Part shown: piece after piece, positions 9,189-17,021 of the stretch | Numbering within the stretch: the first letter of the stretch is position 1 | How the letters are laid out: the number at the start of each line of letters is the position of its first letter | Assembly (NCBI RefSeq): GCF_900095445.1 | Contig: NZ_FMJL01000012.1 | Location: forward strand, 19,022-83,021 | Origin: Clostridium sp. N3C | GTDB taxonomy: Bacteria; Bacillota; Clostridia; Clostridiales; Clostridiaceae | Reading direction: 5' to 3' | Length of the DNA stretch: 64,000 nucleotides | The notes under the pieces: generated by a model | What the model was told of the DNA's origin: nothing | Database searches by the model: none | Seen by the model: the letters and a program-made list of their open reading frames with translations, nothing else | Made by a program: the position numbers and the translations under genes

Positions 9189-10643
9189 ATGATTAAGATT
9201 ATCGGATTAGGCCCTGGAGCGCCAGAAGCATTAACCATTGGCACTATAGAAGCTTTGAAAAATATAGATAAGGTCTATTTGAGAACTGAAAAGCATCCTA
9301 CAGTTCAGTATATTGAATCTCTTGGTGTTAAATTTGAAACTTACGACAATGCTTATGATAACTTTGATACCTTTGATGAGGTTTATAACTTTATAGCAGA
9401 GGACTTGATTAATAAACATGAAAAAGAAGGAGATTTAATATATGCAGTTCCAGGCCATCCTTTTGTGGCAGAAAAGTCCGTAAAGCTTTTAGTGCAATAT
9501 TGCAAGGAAAAATCCATTGATTTTGAGATAGTTCCTGCGGTAAGCTTCGTGGATGTAGTTATGGAAAGACTACAACTAGATCCTATAGAGGGACTAAAGA
9601 TAGTGGATGCCTTTGAATGTAAGGATCACATCTTTGATAAGAGAATAGGAACAATAATAACTCAAGTATATGACCAATATATTGCTTCAGAAGTAAAACT
9701 AGCCTTATCTGCTTACTACAAAGATGATACTATGGTATACTTTGTGAGAGCTGCAGGAATAAATGGTCAGGAGAGCATAAGGCCAATGGCCTTATACGAA
9801 ATTGATAGACAGACGGATATTGATTATTTGACCTCCATATATATACCTAAAGACTTAGATAACTATAAAGATTTCTATGATCTTGTAAATATTATGGAAA
9901 GGTTAAGAGGAGATAATGGATGTCCTTGGGATAAGGAGCAAACTCATGAATCCTTGAAAAGATATTTAGTAGAGGAATGTTATGAAGTACTAGAGGCTAT
10001 AGACCAAGAGGATGAAGATAAGATAACAGAAGAACTAGGAGATGTGCTTTTGCAGGTAGTATTCCACAGTGTAATTGCTGAGGAAGAGGGATACTTTACT
10101 ATAAGAGATGTTATAGAAGGAATATGCAATAAAATGATACAAAGACATCCTCATGTATTTGGAGATGTAACGGCAGAAAATTCAAAGCAAGTATTGAAAA
10201 ATTGGGAAGAGATTAAAAAAGAGGAACAGGGAATGACTACCTTAACAGAGGAAATGGAACACATAGCCAAAAATCTACCGGCCTTAATGAGAGCAGAGAA
10301 GGTTCAAAATAAGGCAAAGAAGGTAGGATTTGATTGGGACAGGGTAGAAGATGCCTTAGATAAGGTTTTAGAAGAATTTAAAGAACTTAAAGAGGTATAT
10401 AATGGAGAAAGTAGGGCAAGAATACTAGAAGAAATGGGAGATTTACTCTTTTCTGTGGTAAATGTAAGCCGTTTTTTAGAGGTTAATCCTGAAGAGGCCC
10501 TTAATAGTACAACTAAGAAATTTATTGATAGATTTAAATTCATAGAAGAAGCGGCTACTGAAAAGGGGCTTAAATTAGAAAGTATGACCTTAGAACAGAT
10601 GGATGAGCTGTGGATTAAGGCTAAGAATTTAAAAAAGCAATAA
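9189..10643 (+). CDS. mazG: MazG nucleotide pyrophosphohydrolase fused to tetrapyrrole-methylase-like domain (YabN)
   Basis: 484-residue two-part protein. Residues 1 to about 220 resemble the SAM-dependent tetrapyrrole (corrin/porphyrin) methylases, with glycine-rich GLGPG at 6-10 and VPGHP at 87-91. From about 235 it is MazG: GCPWDKEQTHESL (244 on), the metal-binding EECYE at 262-266 and ELGDVLLQVVFHS. A second MazG-like half at the C-terminus has KVGFDW and EMGDLLFSVVN. MazG cleaves NTPs to NMPs and pyrophosphate, a housecleaning role. The methylase activity of the YabN fusion is not established. An AAGGAGAT ribosome-binding site precedes the ATG. Confidence 0.92.
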   Translation: MIKIIGLGPGAPEALTIGTIEALKNIDKVYLRTEKHPTVQYIESLGVKFETYDNAYDNFDTFDEVYNFIAEDLINKHEKEGDLIYAVPGHPFVAEKSVKLLVQYCKEKSIDFEIVPAVSFVDVVMERLQLDPIEGLKIVDAFECKDHIFDKRIGTIITQVYDQYIASEVKLALSAYYKDDTMVYFVRAAGINGQESIRPMALYEIDRQTDIDYLTSIYIPKDLDNYKDFYDLVNIMERLRGDNGCPWDKEQTHESLKRYLVEECYEVLEAIDQEDEDKITEELGDVLLQVVFHSVIAEEEGYFTIRDVIEGICNKMIQRHPHVFGDVTAENSKQVLKNWEEIKKEEQGMTTLTEEMEHIAKNLPALMRAEKVQNKAKKVGFDWDRVEDALDKVLEEFKELKEVYNGESRARILEEMGDLLFSVVNVSRFLEVNPEEALNSTTKKFIDRFKFIEEAATEKGLKLESMTLEQMDELWIKAKNLKKQ

Positions 10644-10784
10644 AAAGTTATAAGCGATAGAAGGAATTTAGAAATAAACGTTGAATATAGTAGTTAAAGT
10701 TAAAGATTTGTGGTTTTTATTGGTATTAATTCATAAATATTATCAAAAAATATCTATATATAGGATTTTTTTTAACCAAAGGTA

Positions 10785-10813
10785 TAGACTAACAAAATAA
10801 ATAGATATATAAT
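10785..10813 (+). promoter_or_regulatory. Candidate sigma-A promoter for hup
   Basis: TAGACT (10785-10790), 17-nt spacer, perfect TATAAT (10808-10813). It lies in the 273-base gap between mazG and hup, giving a leader of about 95 nt. I see no other clear feature in this AT-rich gap. Confidence 0.45.
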
Positions 10814-10916
10814 AGGTTCTAGAATCATGAAAGTAGCAATATATCTGATTCCAACAAGTTAACACTTATTGTGTAACTTGATAATCTATACTGTTATTTT
10901 AAGGAGGAAATTAAAA

Positions 10917-11192
10917 GTGAACAAGGCAGATTTGATTTCAAGTATGGCTGAAAAGAGTAAGTTAACAAAGAAAGACGCAGAAGCAGCTTTAAAGGCATTT
11001 ATAGAAAGTATTGAAGAAGCACTTGCTAAAGGTGAAAAGGTTCAATTAGTTGGTTTTGGTACTTTTGAAGCTAGAGAAAGAGCAGCTAGAGAAGGAAGAA
11101 ATCCAAGAACTAAAGAACCAATCAAGATTCCTGCAACTGTAGTACCAGTATTCAAAGCAGGTAAAGAATTCAAAGAGAAAGTTCTAAAGTAA
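10917..11192 (+). CDS. hup: HU-family histone-like DNA-binding protein
   Basis: 91-residue nucleoid protein that bends and compacts DNA as a dimer. It shows the HU signature: [20 protein letters not shown] helices, [20 protein letters not shown] and the C-terminal [13 protein letters not shown]. The reading frame extends upstream, but an ideal AAGGAGGAAA ribosome-binding site at 10901-10910 points to the GTG at 10917, which gives the usual HU length. It occupies the hbs-like position before rqcP, and a GC-rich hairpin follows. Confidence 0.95.
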   Translation: MNKADLISSMAEKSKLTKKDAEAALKAFIESIEEALAKGEKVQLVGFGTFEARERAAREGRNPRTKEPIKIPATVVPVFKAGKEFKEKVLK

Positions 11193-11195
11193 TTG

Positions 11196-11220
11196 AAAGC
11201 CCGGCATAGTCCGGGCTTTA
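11196..11220 (+). terminator. Terminator after hup
   Basis: Perfect 9-bp stem AAAGCCCGG/CCGGGCTTT around a 6-nt loop. The T tract is short, so termination may be partial. Confidence 0.65.
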
Positions 11221-11290
11221 TATATAGTATCTATAAAAGTACTCGTTAAAAAACAGTATTGATCTTATTACGTATATAGAGGTGATTATT

Positions 11291-11551
11291 ATGAGATTAG
11301 ATAAATATTTAAAGGTATCAAGAATAATAAAAAGAAGAACTGTGGCTAAAGAAGCCTGTGAAGGCGGTAGGGTTTCTATTAATGGTAAGGTAGCAAAGCC
11401 TAGCACAGAAGTAAAAGTTGATGATATAATTGAAATTCAGTTTGCAGCAAAGATCTTAAAGGCTAGAATTACCAGTGTAGCAGAACATGTTAGAAAAGAT
11501 GATGCAAAAACTATGTATGAAATATTAGAAGGGGAAGAAGATAAGGAATAA
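11291..11551 (+). CDS. rqcP: RqcP (YabO) S4-domain ribosome quality-control protein
   Basis: 86 residues, almost entirely one S4 RNA-binding domain (MRLDKYLKVSRIIKRRTVAKE, EGGRVSINGKVAKPSTEVK, DIIEIQF). In B. subtilis RqcP binds the 50S subunit and tRNA and works with RqcH in adding alanine tails to stalled chains. The gene position between hup and yabP is the same here. A GTG three codons upstream is possible, but AGAGGTG is spaced correctly for the ATG at 11291. Confidence 0.92.
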   Translation: MRLDKYLKVSRIIKRRTVAKEACEGGRVSINGKVAKPSTEVKVDDIIEIQFAAKILKARITSVAEHVRKDDAKTMYEILEGEEDKE

Positions 11552-11638
11552 TAAATAAAATTTAAATAAAGGAATTTAGTATTTGTAATAAGTTAACAGG
11601 CACCTTCATATATTATCATTAGTAGGGAGGGATGGCCT

Positions 11639-11932
11639 GTGGAAGTTAAGAAAGAGTTAAAAATAGAAGAAAAGAAAAGCTATATGACCCTCGAAAATAG
11701 AAAAAAGTTATTTTTAACCGGTGTTATGGAGGTTATAAGCTTCAATGAAGAAAAAATACTGTTAAATACCAGCTTAGGTGTGCTTACTATAAAGGGTAGT
11801 GGGTTAAAAATGAATAAATTAGATGTACAAAACGGAGAGGTAATGATTATAGGTATGGTAGATTCTTTTGCATATACTGGCTCAGAGGCTAAGCAAGATA
11901 AAGAAAGTATTCTATCAAAATTATTTAGATAG
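11639..11932 (+). CDS. yabP: Sporulation protein YabP
   Basis: 97-residue sporulation protein, mother-cell expressed and required for spore formation in B. subtilis, with unknown biochemistry. The conserved core starts at MTLENRKKLFLTGV and continues EVISFNEEKILLNTSLGVLTIKG. GTG start after a strong GGGAGGG ribosome-binding site. It is followed at 13 bases by yabQ, keeping the yabP-yabQ pair. Confidence 0.92.
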   Translation: MEVKKELKIEEKKSYMTLENRKKLFLTGVMEVISFNEEKILLNTSLGVLTIKGSGLKMNKLDVQNGEVMIIGMVDSFAYTGSEAKQDKESILSKLFR

Positions 11933-11945
11933 AGGTATATAGTTT

Positions 11946-12338
11946 ATGGTTATTCCGTTGACAATGCAGGCAAAGCTTGTTTTGTACAGTATTTTAGCTG
12001 GAATCTTAACAGGATTTTTGTTTGATTTTTATAGAACTTTTAGAGGGTTTGAAAATGTTCATAAGGTCATAATTATAATTGAAGATATTTTGTTTTGGAT
12101 CTTGGCGGGTATATTAATTTTTGTTTTTCTTCTTTACACTAACCAAGCAGTAATGAGTGTATATGTTTACATATGGATGATTTTTGGTGTATACTTATAT
12201 ATGAAATTAGTTAGTAAAAGTTTTAGAAAGATTCAATATACCCTAATTAGTAACATTTCAAAGTTCTTTAGAATACTTATAAATATATTGATATATCCCT
12301 TTAGGTGGATATTTTACAAAATTGGATTTAAAAAATAG
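11946..12338 (+). CDS. yabQ: Spore cortex biosynthesis protein YabQ
   Basis: 130-residue membrane protein with about four predicted helices (roughly 7-25, 42-62, 65-85 and 108-122) and the YabQ core GILTGFLFDFYRTFRG. In B. subtilis YabQ sits in the forespore outer membrane and is needed for cortex formation. It probably shares a transcript with yabP. Confidence 0.9.
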   Translation: MVIPLTMQAKLVLYSILAGILTGFLFDFYRTFRGFENVHKVIIIIEDILFWILAGILIFVFLLYTNQAVMSVYVYIWMIFGVYLYMKLVSKSFRKIQYTLISNISKFFRILINILIYPFRWIFYKIGFKK

Positions 12339-12428
12339 GAGTAATTTAAAAGAAATCTCTTGAATAAAAGTAAAAACCTAATTACAATAGATTTAAGCCT
12401 ATGTAAAATAAAAAGGAGAAAGTAGCTT

Positions 12429-12716
12429 ATGAAAAAAAAGAAGTTTAACATAAAATCCTTTTTTATAGTGTTGCTAATAGTGTATTTTGCTGTTGTTTTT
12501 GTTAGGCAGCAATTTATATTTGCAAGGCTAAGTAAAGAAGAAGCAAAACAAACACAAGAACTTAAGGCTTATCAGGATCAGGAAGAAGAATTAAGGGAGC
12601 AACTGGAGTTGTCTGAAAGCAATCCTAAAGCTTTTGCGGAAAGACAGGCTAGAGAGAGATTGGGATATATAAAAGAAAACGAGACTCCTATTAAGTCTAT
12701 GCCTGAAGGACAATAG
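12429..12716 (+). CDS. divIC: DivIC/FtsB-family septum formation initiator
   Basis: 95-residue bitopic division protein: a short basic N-terminus, one membrane helix (about 10-26), an extracytoplasmic coiled coil (about 33-62, rich in E, Q and L) and the family tail NPKAFAERQARERLGYIK. It acts in the FtsL-DivIC-DivIB (FtsLBQ-like) complex that regulates septal peptidoglycan synthesis. AAAAAGGAGAAA precedes the ATG. Position between yabQ and yabR matches B. subtilis. Confidence 0.92.
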   Translation: MKKKKFNIKSFFIVLLIVYFAVVFVRQQFIFARLSKEEAKQTQELKAYQDQEEELREQLELSESNPKAFAERQARERLGYIKENETPIKSMPEGQ

Positions 12717-12776
12717 TATAGTTTAAATTTTATATTTAAATAAACATATTTATTTTTAAGGAGGAGTCTTTTTAAT

Positions 12777-13181
12777 ATGACCTTAAAGGCAGGAAACATT
12801 GTAGAAGGTACAGTAATTAACATCACTAATTTTGGAGCATTTGTCGATGTAGAAGGCAAGACAGGATTAGTGCATATCTCTGAAGTAGCTGATACTTTTG
12901 TTAAAGACATCAGAGATCATTTAAAAGAACAGGATAAGGTTAAAGTAAAGGTAATATCTGTAGATGATAATGGCAAAATAAGTTTATCAATAAAGCAAGC
13001 TATGCCAGCAAAAAAATCTGCAAGACCAATAGAAATAGATTGGTCAAGTGAGAGAAATAAAAATACCTCTTCAAATTTTGAAGATATAATGTCAAAGTTT
13101 CTTAAAGACAGTGAAGAAAGACAACAGGATTATAAGAGACGTCAGGAATCAAGGGGAAGAGGGTATAGTCGAAGAAGTTAA
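12777..13181 (+). CDS. yabR: S1-domain RNA-binding protein YabR
   Basis: 134 residues with an N-terminal S1 OB-fold (about 3-72: GNIVEGTVINITNFGAFVDV, GLVHISEV, VKVKVISVDDNGKISLSI). A low-complexity tail rich in K, R, S and E ends in RRQESRGRGYSRRS. It belongs to the general-stress-protein 13/YugI-YabR group of ribosome- or RNA-binding proteins; its exact role is not known. Strong AAGGAGGAG ribosome-binding site, followed by a terminator. Confidence 0.9.
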   Translation: MTLKAGNIVEGTVINITNFGAFVDVEGKTGLVHISEVADTFVKDIRDHLKEQDKVKVKVISVDDNGKISLSIKQAMPAKKSARPIEIDWSSERNKNTSSNFEDIMSKFLKDSEERQQDYKRRQESRGRGYSRRS

Positions 13182-13200
13182 TAATAAATTTAGATATATT

Positions 13201-13236
13201 AAGCTGTCTTTAAATCTTAAAGACAGCTTGTTTAAT
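13201..13236 (+). terminator. Terminator after yabR
   Basis: Perfect 13-bp stem (13201-13213 with 13217-13229), 3-nt loop, T-rich tail. The rest of 13237-13371 shows nothing I can name. Confidence 0.85.
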
Positions 13237-13371
13237 ATAATTATAGTTAATGGATTATAAATAAGAATGAAAAGTATTATAAAATCTAAATTAACTTCCG
13301 CTTTATTTTAGCTTAGAAGAATTGCTATGACTTTTATGAATAAATTATATAAAAAATATATAATAAAATAG

Positions 13372-13400
13372 TTGACATTAAGATATTCATCATATATAAT
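13372..13400 (+). promoter_or_regulatory. Consensus sigma-A promoter of the tRNA cluster
   Basis: TTGACA (13372-13377), exactly 17 nt, TATAAT (13395-13400). A perfect consensus, as expected for stable RNA. Confidence 0.85.
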
Positions 13401-13437
13401 AATCTATGTCGCTAAGGAATACAAATTCCCGACCCGT

Positions 13438-13523
13438 GCTGGAGTGGCGGAACTGGCAGACGCACAGGACTTAAAATCCTGCGGTGCTAACACACCGTAC
13501 CGGTTCGATTCCGGTCTCCAGCA
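13438..13523 (+). tRNA. tRNA-Leu (anticodon TAA), copy 1
   Basis: 86-nt class II tRNA. Acceptor GCTGGAG/CTCCAGC, anticodon loop CTTAAAA reading UUA, long variable arm, T loop TTCGATT. CCA is not encoded. Confidence 0.96.
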
Positions 13524-13529
13524 CTGTAT

Positions 13530-13605
<76 letters not shown>

Positions 13606-13610
13606 AACGT

Positions 13611-13684
13611 GGCGGAATAGCTCAGTTGGCTAGAGCATTCGGTTCATACCCGAAGTGTCGTAGGTTCAAGTCCTATTTCCGCTA
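13611..13684 (+). tRNA. Elongator tRNA-Met (CAT), copy 1
   Basis: Cloverleaf with acceptor GGCGGAA/TTCCGCT (G1-U72 wobble) and anticodon loop TTCATAC. The sequence is very close to B. subtilis elongator tRNA-Met, so a tRNA-Ile2 reading with lysidine is less likely. The encoded CCA is missing: the duplication boundary follows the discriminator and one C. Confidence 0.88.
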
Positions 13685-13717
13685 CTTTTCCTAAAATTAA
13701 ATTACATTAAATTATAT

Positions 13718-13803
13718 GCTGGAGTGGCGGAACTGGCAGACGCACAGGACTTAAAATCCTGCGGTGCTAACACACCGTACCGGTTCGATTCCGGTCTCCA
13801 GCA
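13718..13803 (+). tRNA. tRNA-Leu (TAA), copy 2
   Basis: Identical to the copy 280 bases upstream. Confidence 0.96.
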
Positions 13804-13809
13804 CTGTAT

Positions 13810-13885
<76 letters not shown>

Positions 13886-13890
13886 AACGT

Positions 13891-13967
13891 GGCGGAATAG
13901 CTCAGCTGGCTAGAGCATTCGGTTCATACCCGAAGTGTCGTAGGTTCAAGTCCTATTTCCGCTACCA
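13891..13967 (+). tRNA. Elongator tRNA-Met (CAT), copy 2
   Basis: Differs from copy 1 by one D-loop base (C at 13906 against T at 13626) and by having the encoded CCA. Confidence 0.9.
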
Positions 13968-13972
13968 AAAGT

Positions 13973-14002
13973 AAGAACTCACATTTTGTGAGTTCTTTTT
14001 TT
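13973..14002 (+). terminator. Terminator of the tRNA cluster
   Basis: Perfect 11-bp stem AAGAACTCACA with its complement at 13987-13997, TTT loop, seven-T tail. Confidence 0.9.
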
Positions 14003-14204
14003 ATGCAATAGAACTGATTATAAGTCTAAAAAGTGAGTTTTGGATATTTAGCAAAACCCCTTTTGCTTTATGTCTTTCTTTTTGACAAATTAGTGTGGAA
14101 GCTTAAATATGACTAAAAGTTTTCATCAAATACCCTTAATTATACTGTTAACACGACAATTTTGAATGGCTAATAGAAAGTATTGAAAAGTTAATTAGAG
14201 ATTC

Positions 14205-14258
14205 TTATCCACAATATATATTGAATTTGTGAACATAAGCTCAATATATTGTGGATAA
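14205..14258. promoter_or_regulatory. Inverted pair of perfect DnaA boxes within a larger palindrome
   Basis: TTATCCACA at 14205-14213 and its reverse complement TGTGGATAA at 14250-14258 are both perfect DnaA-box sequences. The homology extends inward (AATATAT on both arms), giving an imperfect inverted repeat of about 18 bp per arm. It lies in the 489-base gap between the tRNA cluster and spoIIE. Apart from these boxes and the spoIIE promoter, I see only a weak AGCAAAA/TTTTGCT hairpin near 14051-14068 in that gap. DnaA binding is inferred. Confidence 0.65.
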
Positions 14259-14346
14259 TTTAATTTTACAATTTAATGTACAAATGTCCGTTTATAAAAA
14301 TAAAAAGGGATTGTTGTCCTATGAAAAATTGCCTTCAATACAGCAA

Positions 14347-14379
14347 CTGACATTTATTTACAGTTGATTTTGCTATAAT
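14347..14379 (+). promoter_or_regulatory. Candidate Spo0A-type spoIIE promoter with 21-bp spacer
   Basis: CTGACA (14347-14352), 21-nt spacer, TATAAT (14374-14379). Spo0A-activated sigma-A promoters such as B. subtilis spoIIG and spoIIE have this unusually long spacing. Degenerate 0A-box-like sequences lie upstream: TTGTCCTA at 14314-14321 and TGTCCGT at 14285-14291, against TTGTCGAA. Confidence 0.55.
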
Positions 14380-14456
14380 AAAGCTACCCTTTAAAAGTTA
14401 GGGTTAGGTCATATTTAGATAATAAACAGACAATTTATTAGTAAGGGGGTATTTCG

Positions 14457-16832
14457 ATGCAGTATGGTATGGAAATTACATCATATAAAAGAAGTAGAAA
14501 AGTTGAAAAAAGTGAAGGGGTAAGTAAGTATAAAGATTATATAGAAGTGCTAACTTATTTTGGAATGGCCTTCTTTATTAGTAGGGTTATCTTAATAAAT
14601 AATTGGACACCTTTTGGTATGGCCTTTGTAGTTTCCATGGTCTTAAGCAGAGTGGATAATATACCTATAATAGCTGCTGCTGGATCCCTATTAGGATATT
14701 TATCTATATTTAACAATGCAGATAATGTACCATACTATATATTAGCTCTTGGCAGCATAATTTTTGGAGCTTATTATTTTAGAAATATAACAAAGTCAAA
14801 AAGATTAGTACTCTTTGTTGTAATACTTTTAATTGAAGCTATAGGCTATAATATGTTTTTATATTCAAATTCTGCCGCTGGTAATATTTTTTCTAACGTG
14901 GCTGAAGTGATATGCATTTTGCCAGTATATTATATTATCCAATGCGCTATGTTATGCCTAAAAAAGGTAAATACCAAGTATGTATTTAGCAATGAGGAGA
15001 TTATAAGCATAACTATGGTAATGGCTCTAGTTATATCCGGAACTTGGGGAATAAGCTTTTTTGGCATATCTTTACAGAATATAATTACTTTTATTTTTGT
15101 TGCGGTATGCGCTTACATAAATGGCAGTTCCACAGGTGCCTGCATTGGTGTAGCTGTAGGCTTAATAGTAGGCATGACCAAGGATGATTTAGTTATGAAT
15201 ATAAGTATTTTTGCATTATGTGGATTTGCTGTAGGATTGTTTAGAGAAGCTAGTAAACTGTTAAGTGTTTTGGGATTTATAATATCTTTTTTCATTTTGA
15301 AATTGTATTCAGATTCAGTGTTAGATTTCAAGCTAATAGAAGTTCTTATATCATCTGCAATTTTAGTGAGTCTGCCGGATAAGCTTTATAATATATTAGC
15401 CTTAGAGTTTAATTGGGAAAGAAAGAGTGACGTTATTAACAGTAACCATACTGAGGCTATGAGAGATGTATTTATTGAGAAGCTAAGTAGCTTTTCAGAT
15501 ATACTATTTAGTATGTCCTATACTATTAAAAATTTAGTTAACAATGATAAGCTACAATTAAAAAATAAAAGTAGCGCCTTAGTTGAAAATTTGGCGGATA
15601 GGGTCTGTGCCGGTTGCAGTATGAATTCTATGTGTTGGAAGAGAGAAATATATTATACTTATACAGCCTTTGGTGAGTTGATTCAAAATTATTATGAAAA
15701 TAGAAAAATTTTTCCCGACGAGCTAGAGAAAAAGTGCATAAATAAATCTTTGCTAATAAAAAACACTGAAGATATAATTAATAACTTTATTAATAATGAA
15801 ATTTGGAGAAATAAATTAGTTGAAGGAAGGCAACTTATTGCTAATCACTTGGATAATATAGCGCAAAGCGTACAGGAAATGGTGGAGGATTTTGATGCTA
15901 ATATAGCTTTTAAGGATCAGACTGAAAAATATATTAAGAAATCTCTAGAAAAAGCGGGAATACAATTTTTAAATGTTTTCTGCATGCAAGATAAAAATAG
16001 AAGGACCAATGTAAAAGTAGTATTACGTAATAGTTGTAATAAAGAGTTTTGTGATAATAAATTGTTGCCTCTAATTAATAGTGCTACAGGATTAAAAATG
16101 AGTATAGCAAATTATGATGATGTTGGGGAAAAAGAGCAGGATTATAGTACGGTGGTTTTTGAAGAGACTCCAAAGTTTAATGTATTAACTTACGTAGAGA
16201 GTGAATGTAAATATGGAGAAAACTTTAATGGAGATAGCTATGGTTATGGAAAGTTAAGAGATGGTATGTACATGATAGTTCTAAGTGACGGCATGGGATC
16301 TGGTCCGGAAGCAAGTGGTGAGAGCAAGGCTGCGGTAAAATTAATAGAAAAATTTGCAGCAGCAGGTTTTTCTAGAGAAATTGCTGTAAATACAGTGAAT
16401 GCTATAATGACTATGAAGTTTTCAGAGGAAGAGAAGTTTTCTACATTAGATATTGTAAATATTGATAGTTATACAGGAGATTTAACTATGATGAAGGTAG
16501 GAGCTGTATCCACCTTTATTAAGAGGGCTGGAAAGGTAGATGTTATAAATTCAAAAACCCTTCCTATGGGAGTTTTAGATAAGGTTGATATTGATGTTAT
16601 TGAAAGAAAAGTATTTGATGGAGATCTACTAATTATGTTTAGTGATGGGGTATTAGAATGTGAAGGCAACAGTGATTTGATGGAAAATTGGATAATTAAC
16701 TACTTAGAAGAGAATGAGGAAGATGATATTGCAAATATAGCTAAAACAATTATTAGTAGAGCTAAAGAAGTTAATAACGGCAAGGCTAAGGATGATATGA
16801 CTGTAATAGTATCAAAGATTTCTACCTGTTAA
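14457..16832 (+). CDS. spoIIE: Stage II sporulation protein E, membrane PP2C phosphatase
   Basis: 791 residues. The N-terminal 320 or so hold about ten membrane helices; a cytoplasmic regulatory region follows, then a PP2C-type serine phosphatase (about 590-790) with metal-binding Asp611 (DGMGSG), Asp730 (FSDGVLE) and the DDM motif at 779-781. SpoIIE dephosphorylates SpoIIAA to release sigma-F in the forespore and helps asymmetric division. The middle region has a cysteine cluster (Cys384, Cys387, Cys393). AAGGGGG ribosome-binding site. yabS and yabT, which follow it in B. subtilis, are absent here. Confidence 0.95.
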   Translation: MQYGMEITSYKRSRKVEKSEGVSKYKDYIEVLTYFGMAFFISRVILINNWTPFGMAFVVSMVLSRVDNIPIIAAAGSLLGYLSIFNNADNVPYYILALGSIIFGAYYFRNITKSKRLVLFVVILLIEAIGYNMFLYSNSAAGNIFSNVAEVICILPVYYIIQCAMLCLKKVNTKYVFSNEEIISITMVMALVISGTWGISFFGISLQNIITFIFVAVCAYINGSSTGACIGVAVGLIVGMTKDDLVMNISIFALCGFAVGLFREASKLLSVLGFIISFFILKLYSDSVLDFKLIEVLISSAILVSLPDKLYNILALEFNWERKSDVINSNHTEAMRDVFIEKLSSFSDILFSMSYTIKNLVNNDKLQLKNKSSALVENLADRVCAGCSMNSMCWKREIYYTYTAFGELIQNYYENRKIFPDELEKKCINKSLLIKNTEDIINNFINNEIWRNKLVEGRQLIANHLDNIAQSVQEMVEDFDANIAFKDQTEKYIKKSLEKAGIQFLNVFCMQDKNRRTNVKVVLRNSCNKEFCDNKLLPLINSATGLKMSIANYDDVGEKEQDYSTVVFEETPKFNVLTYVESECKYGENFNGDSYGYGKLRDGMYMIVLSDGMGSGPEASGESKAAVKLIEKFAAAGFSREIAVNTVNAIMTMKFSEEEKFSTLDIVNIDSYTGDLTMMKVGAVSTFIKRAGKVDVINSKTLPMGVLDKVDIDVIERKVFDGDLLIMFSDGVLECEGNSDLMENWIINYLEENEEDDIANIAKTIISRAKEVNNGKAKDDMTVIVSKISTC

Positions 16833-16836
16833 AGAA

Positions 16837-16859
16837 GGATGGCCGGCGGCCATCTTTTA
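16837..16859 (+). terminator. Terminator after spoIIE
   Basis: GATGGCC/GGCCATC stem with a 3-nt loop and a TTTTAT tail, just after the spoIIE stop. Confidence 0.7.
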
Positions 16860-16943
16860 TTATGCTTTTAACACAATAAGAAGTCATAAAGTGAGTCTTA
16901 TTTTAGGAATTAAGGGACAAATTTTAAAATATATATTATAATA

Positions 16944-16974
16944 TTGACAGAATATTAAAAGTAATGGGTATAAT
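16944..16974 (+). promoter_or_regulatory. Candidate tilS-hpt promoter
   Basis: Perfect TTGACA (16944-16949) and TATAAT (16969-16974), but the spacer is 19 nt, longer than optimal. Confidence 0.5.
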
Positions 16975-17021
16975 CTATTGTATTTGAAATTAATAAAGTA
17001 AGATAATTCGAGGTGTGAGCT

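Noticed and set aside
13611..13684. Reading the CAT-anticodon tRNA as tRNA-Ile2 (substrate of TilS encoded nearby)
   Set aside because: Body sequence matches elongator tRNA-Met (CGGTTCATACCCG anticodon arm) rather than Ile2; the nearby tilS is in its usual Firmicute position anyway.
14215..14250. Chromosomal origin at the DnaA boxes
   Set aside because: Only two boxes and no adjacent dnaA, dnaN or AT-rich unwinding element beyond the general AT richness.
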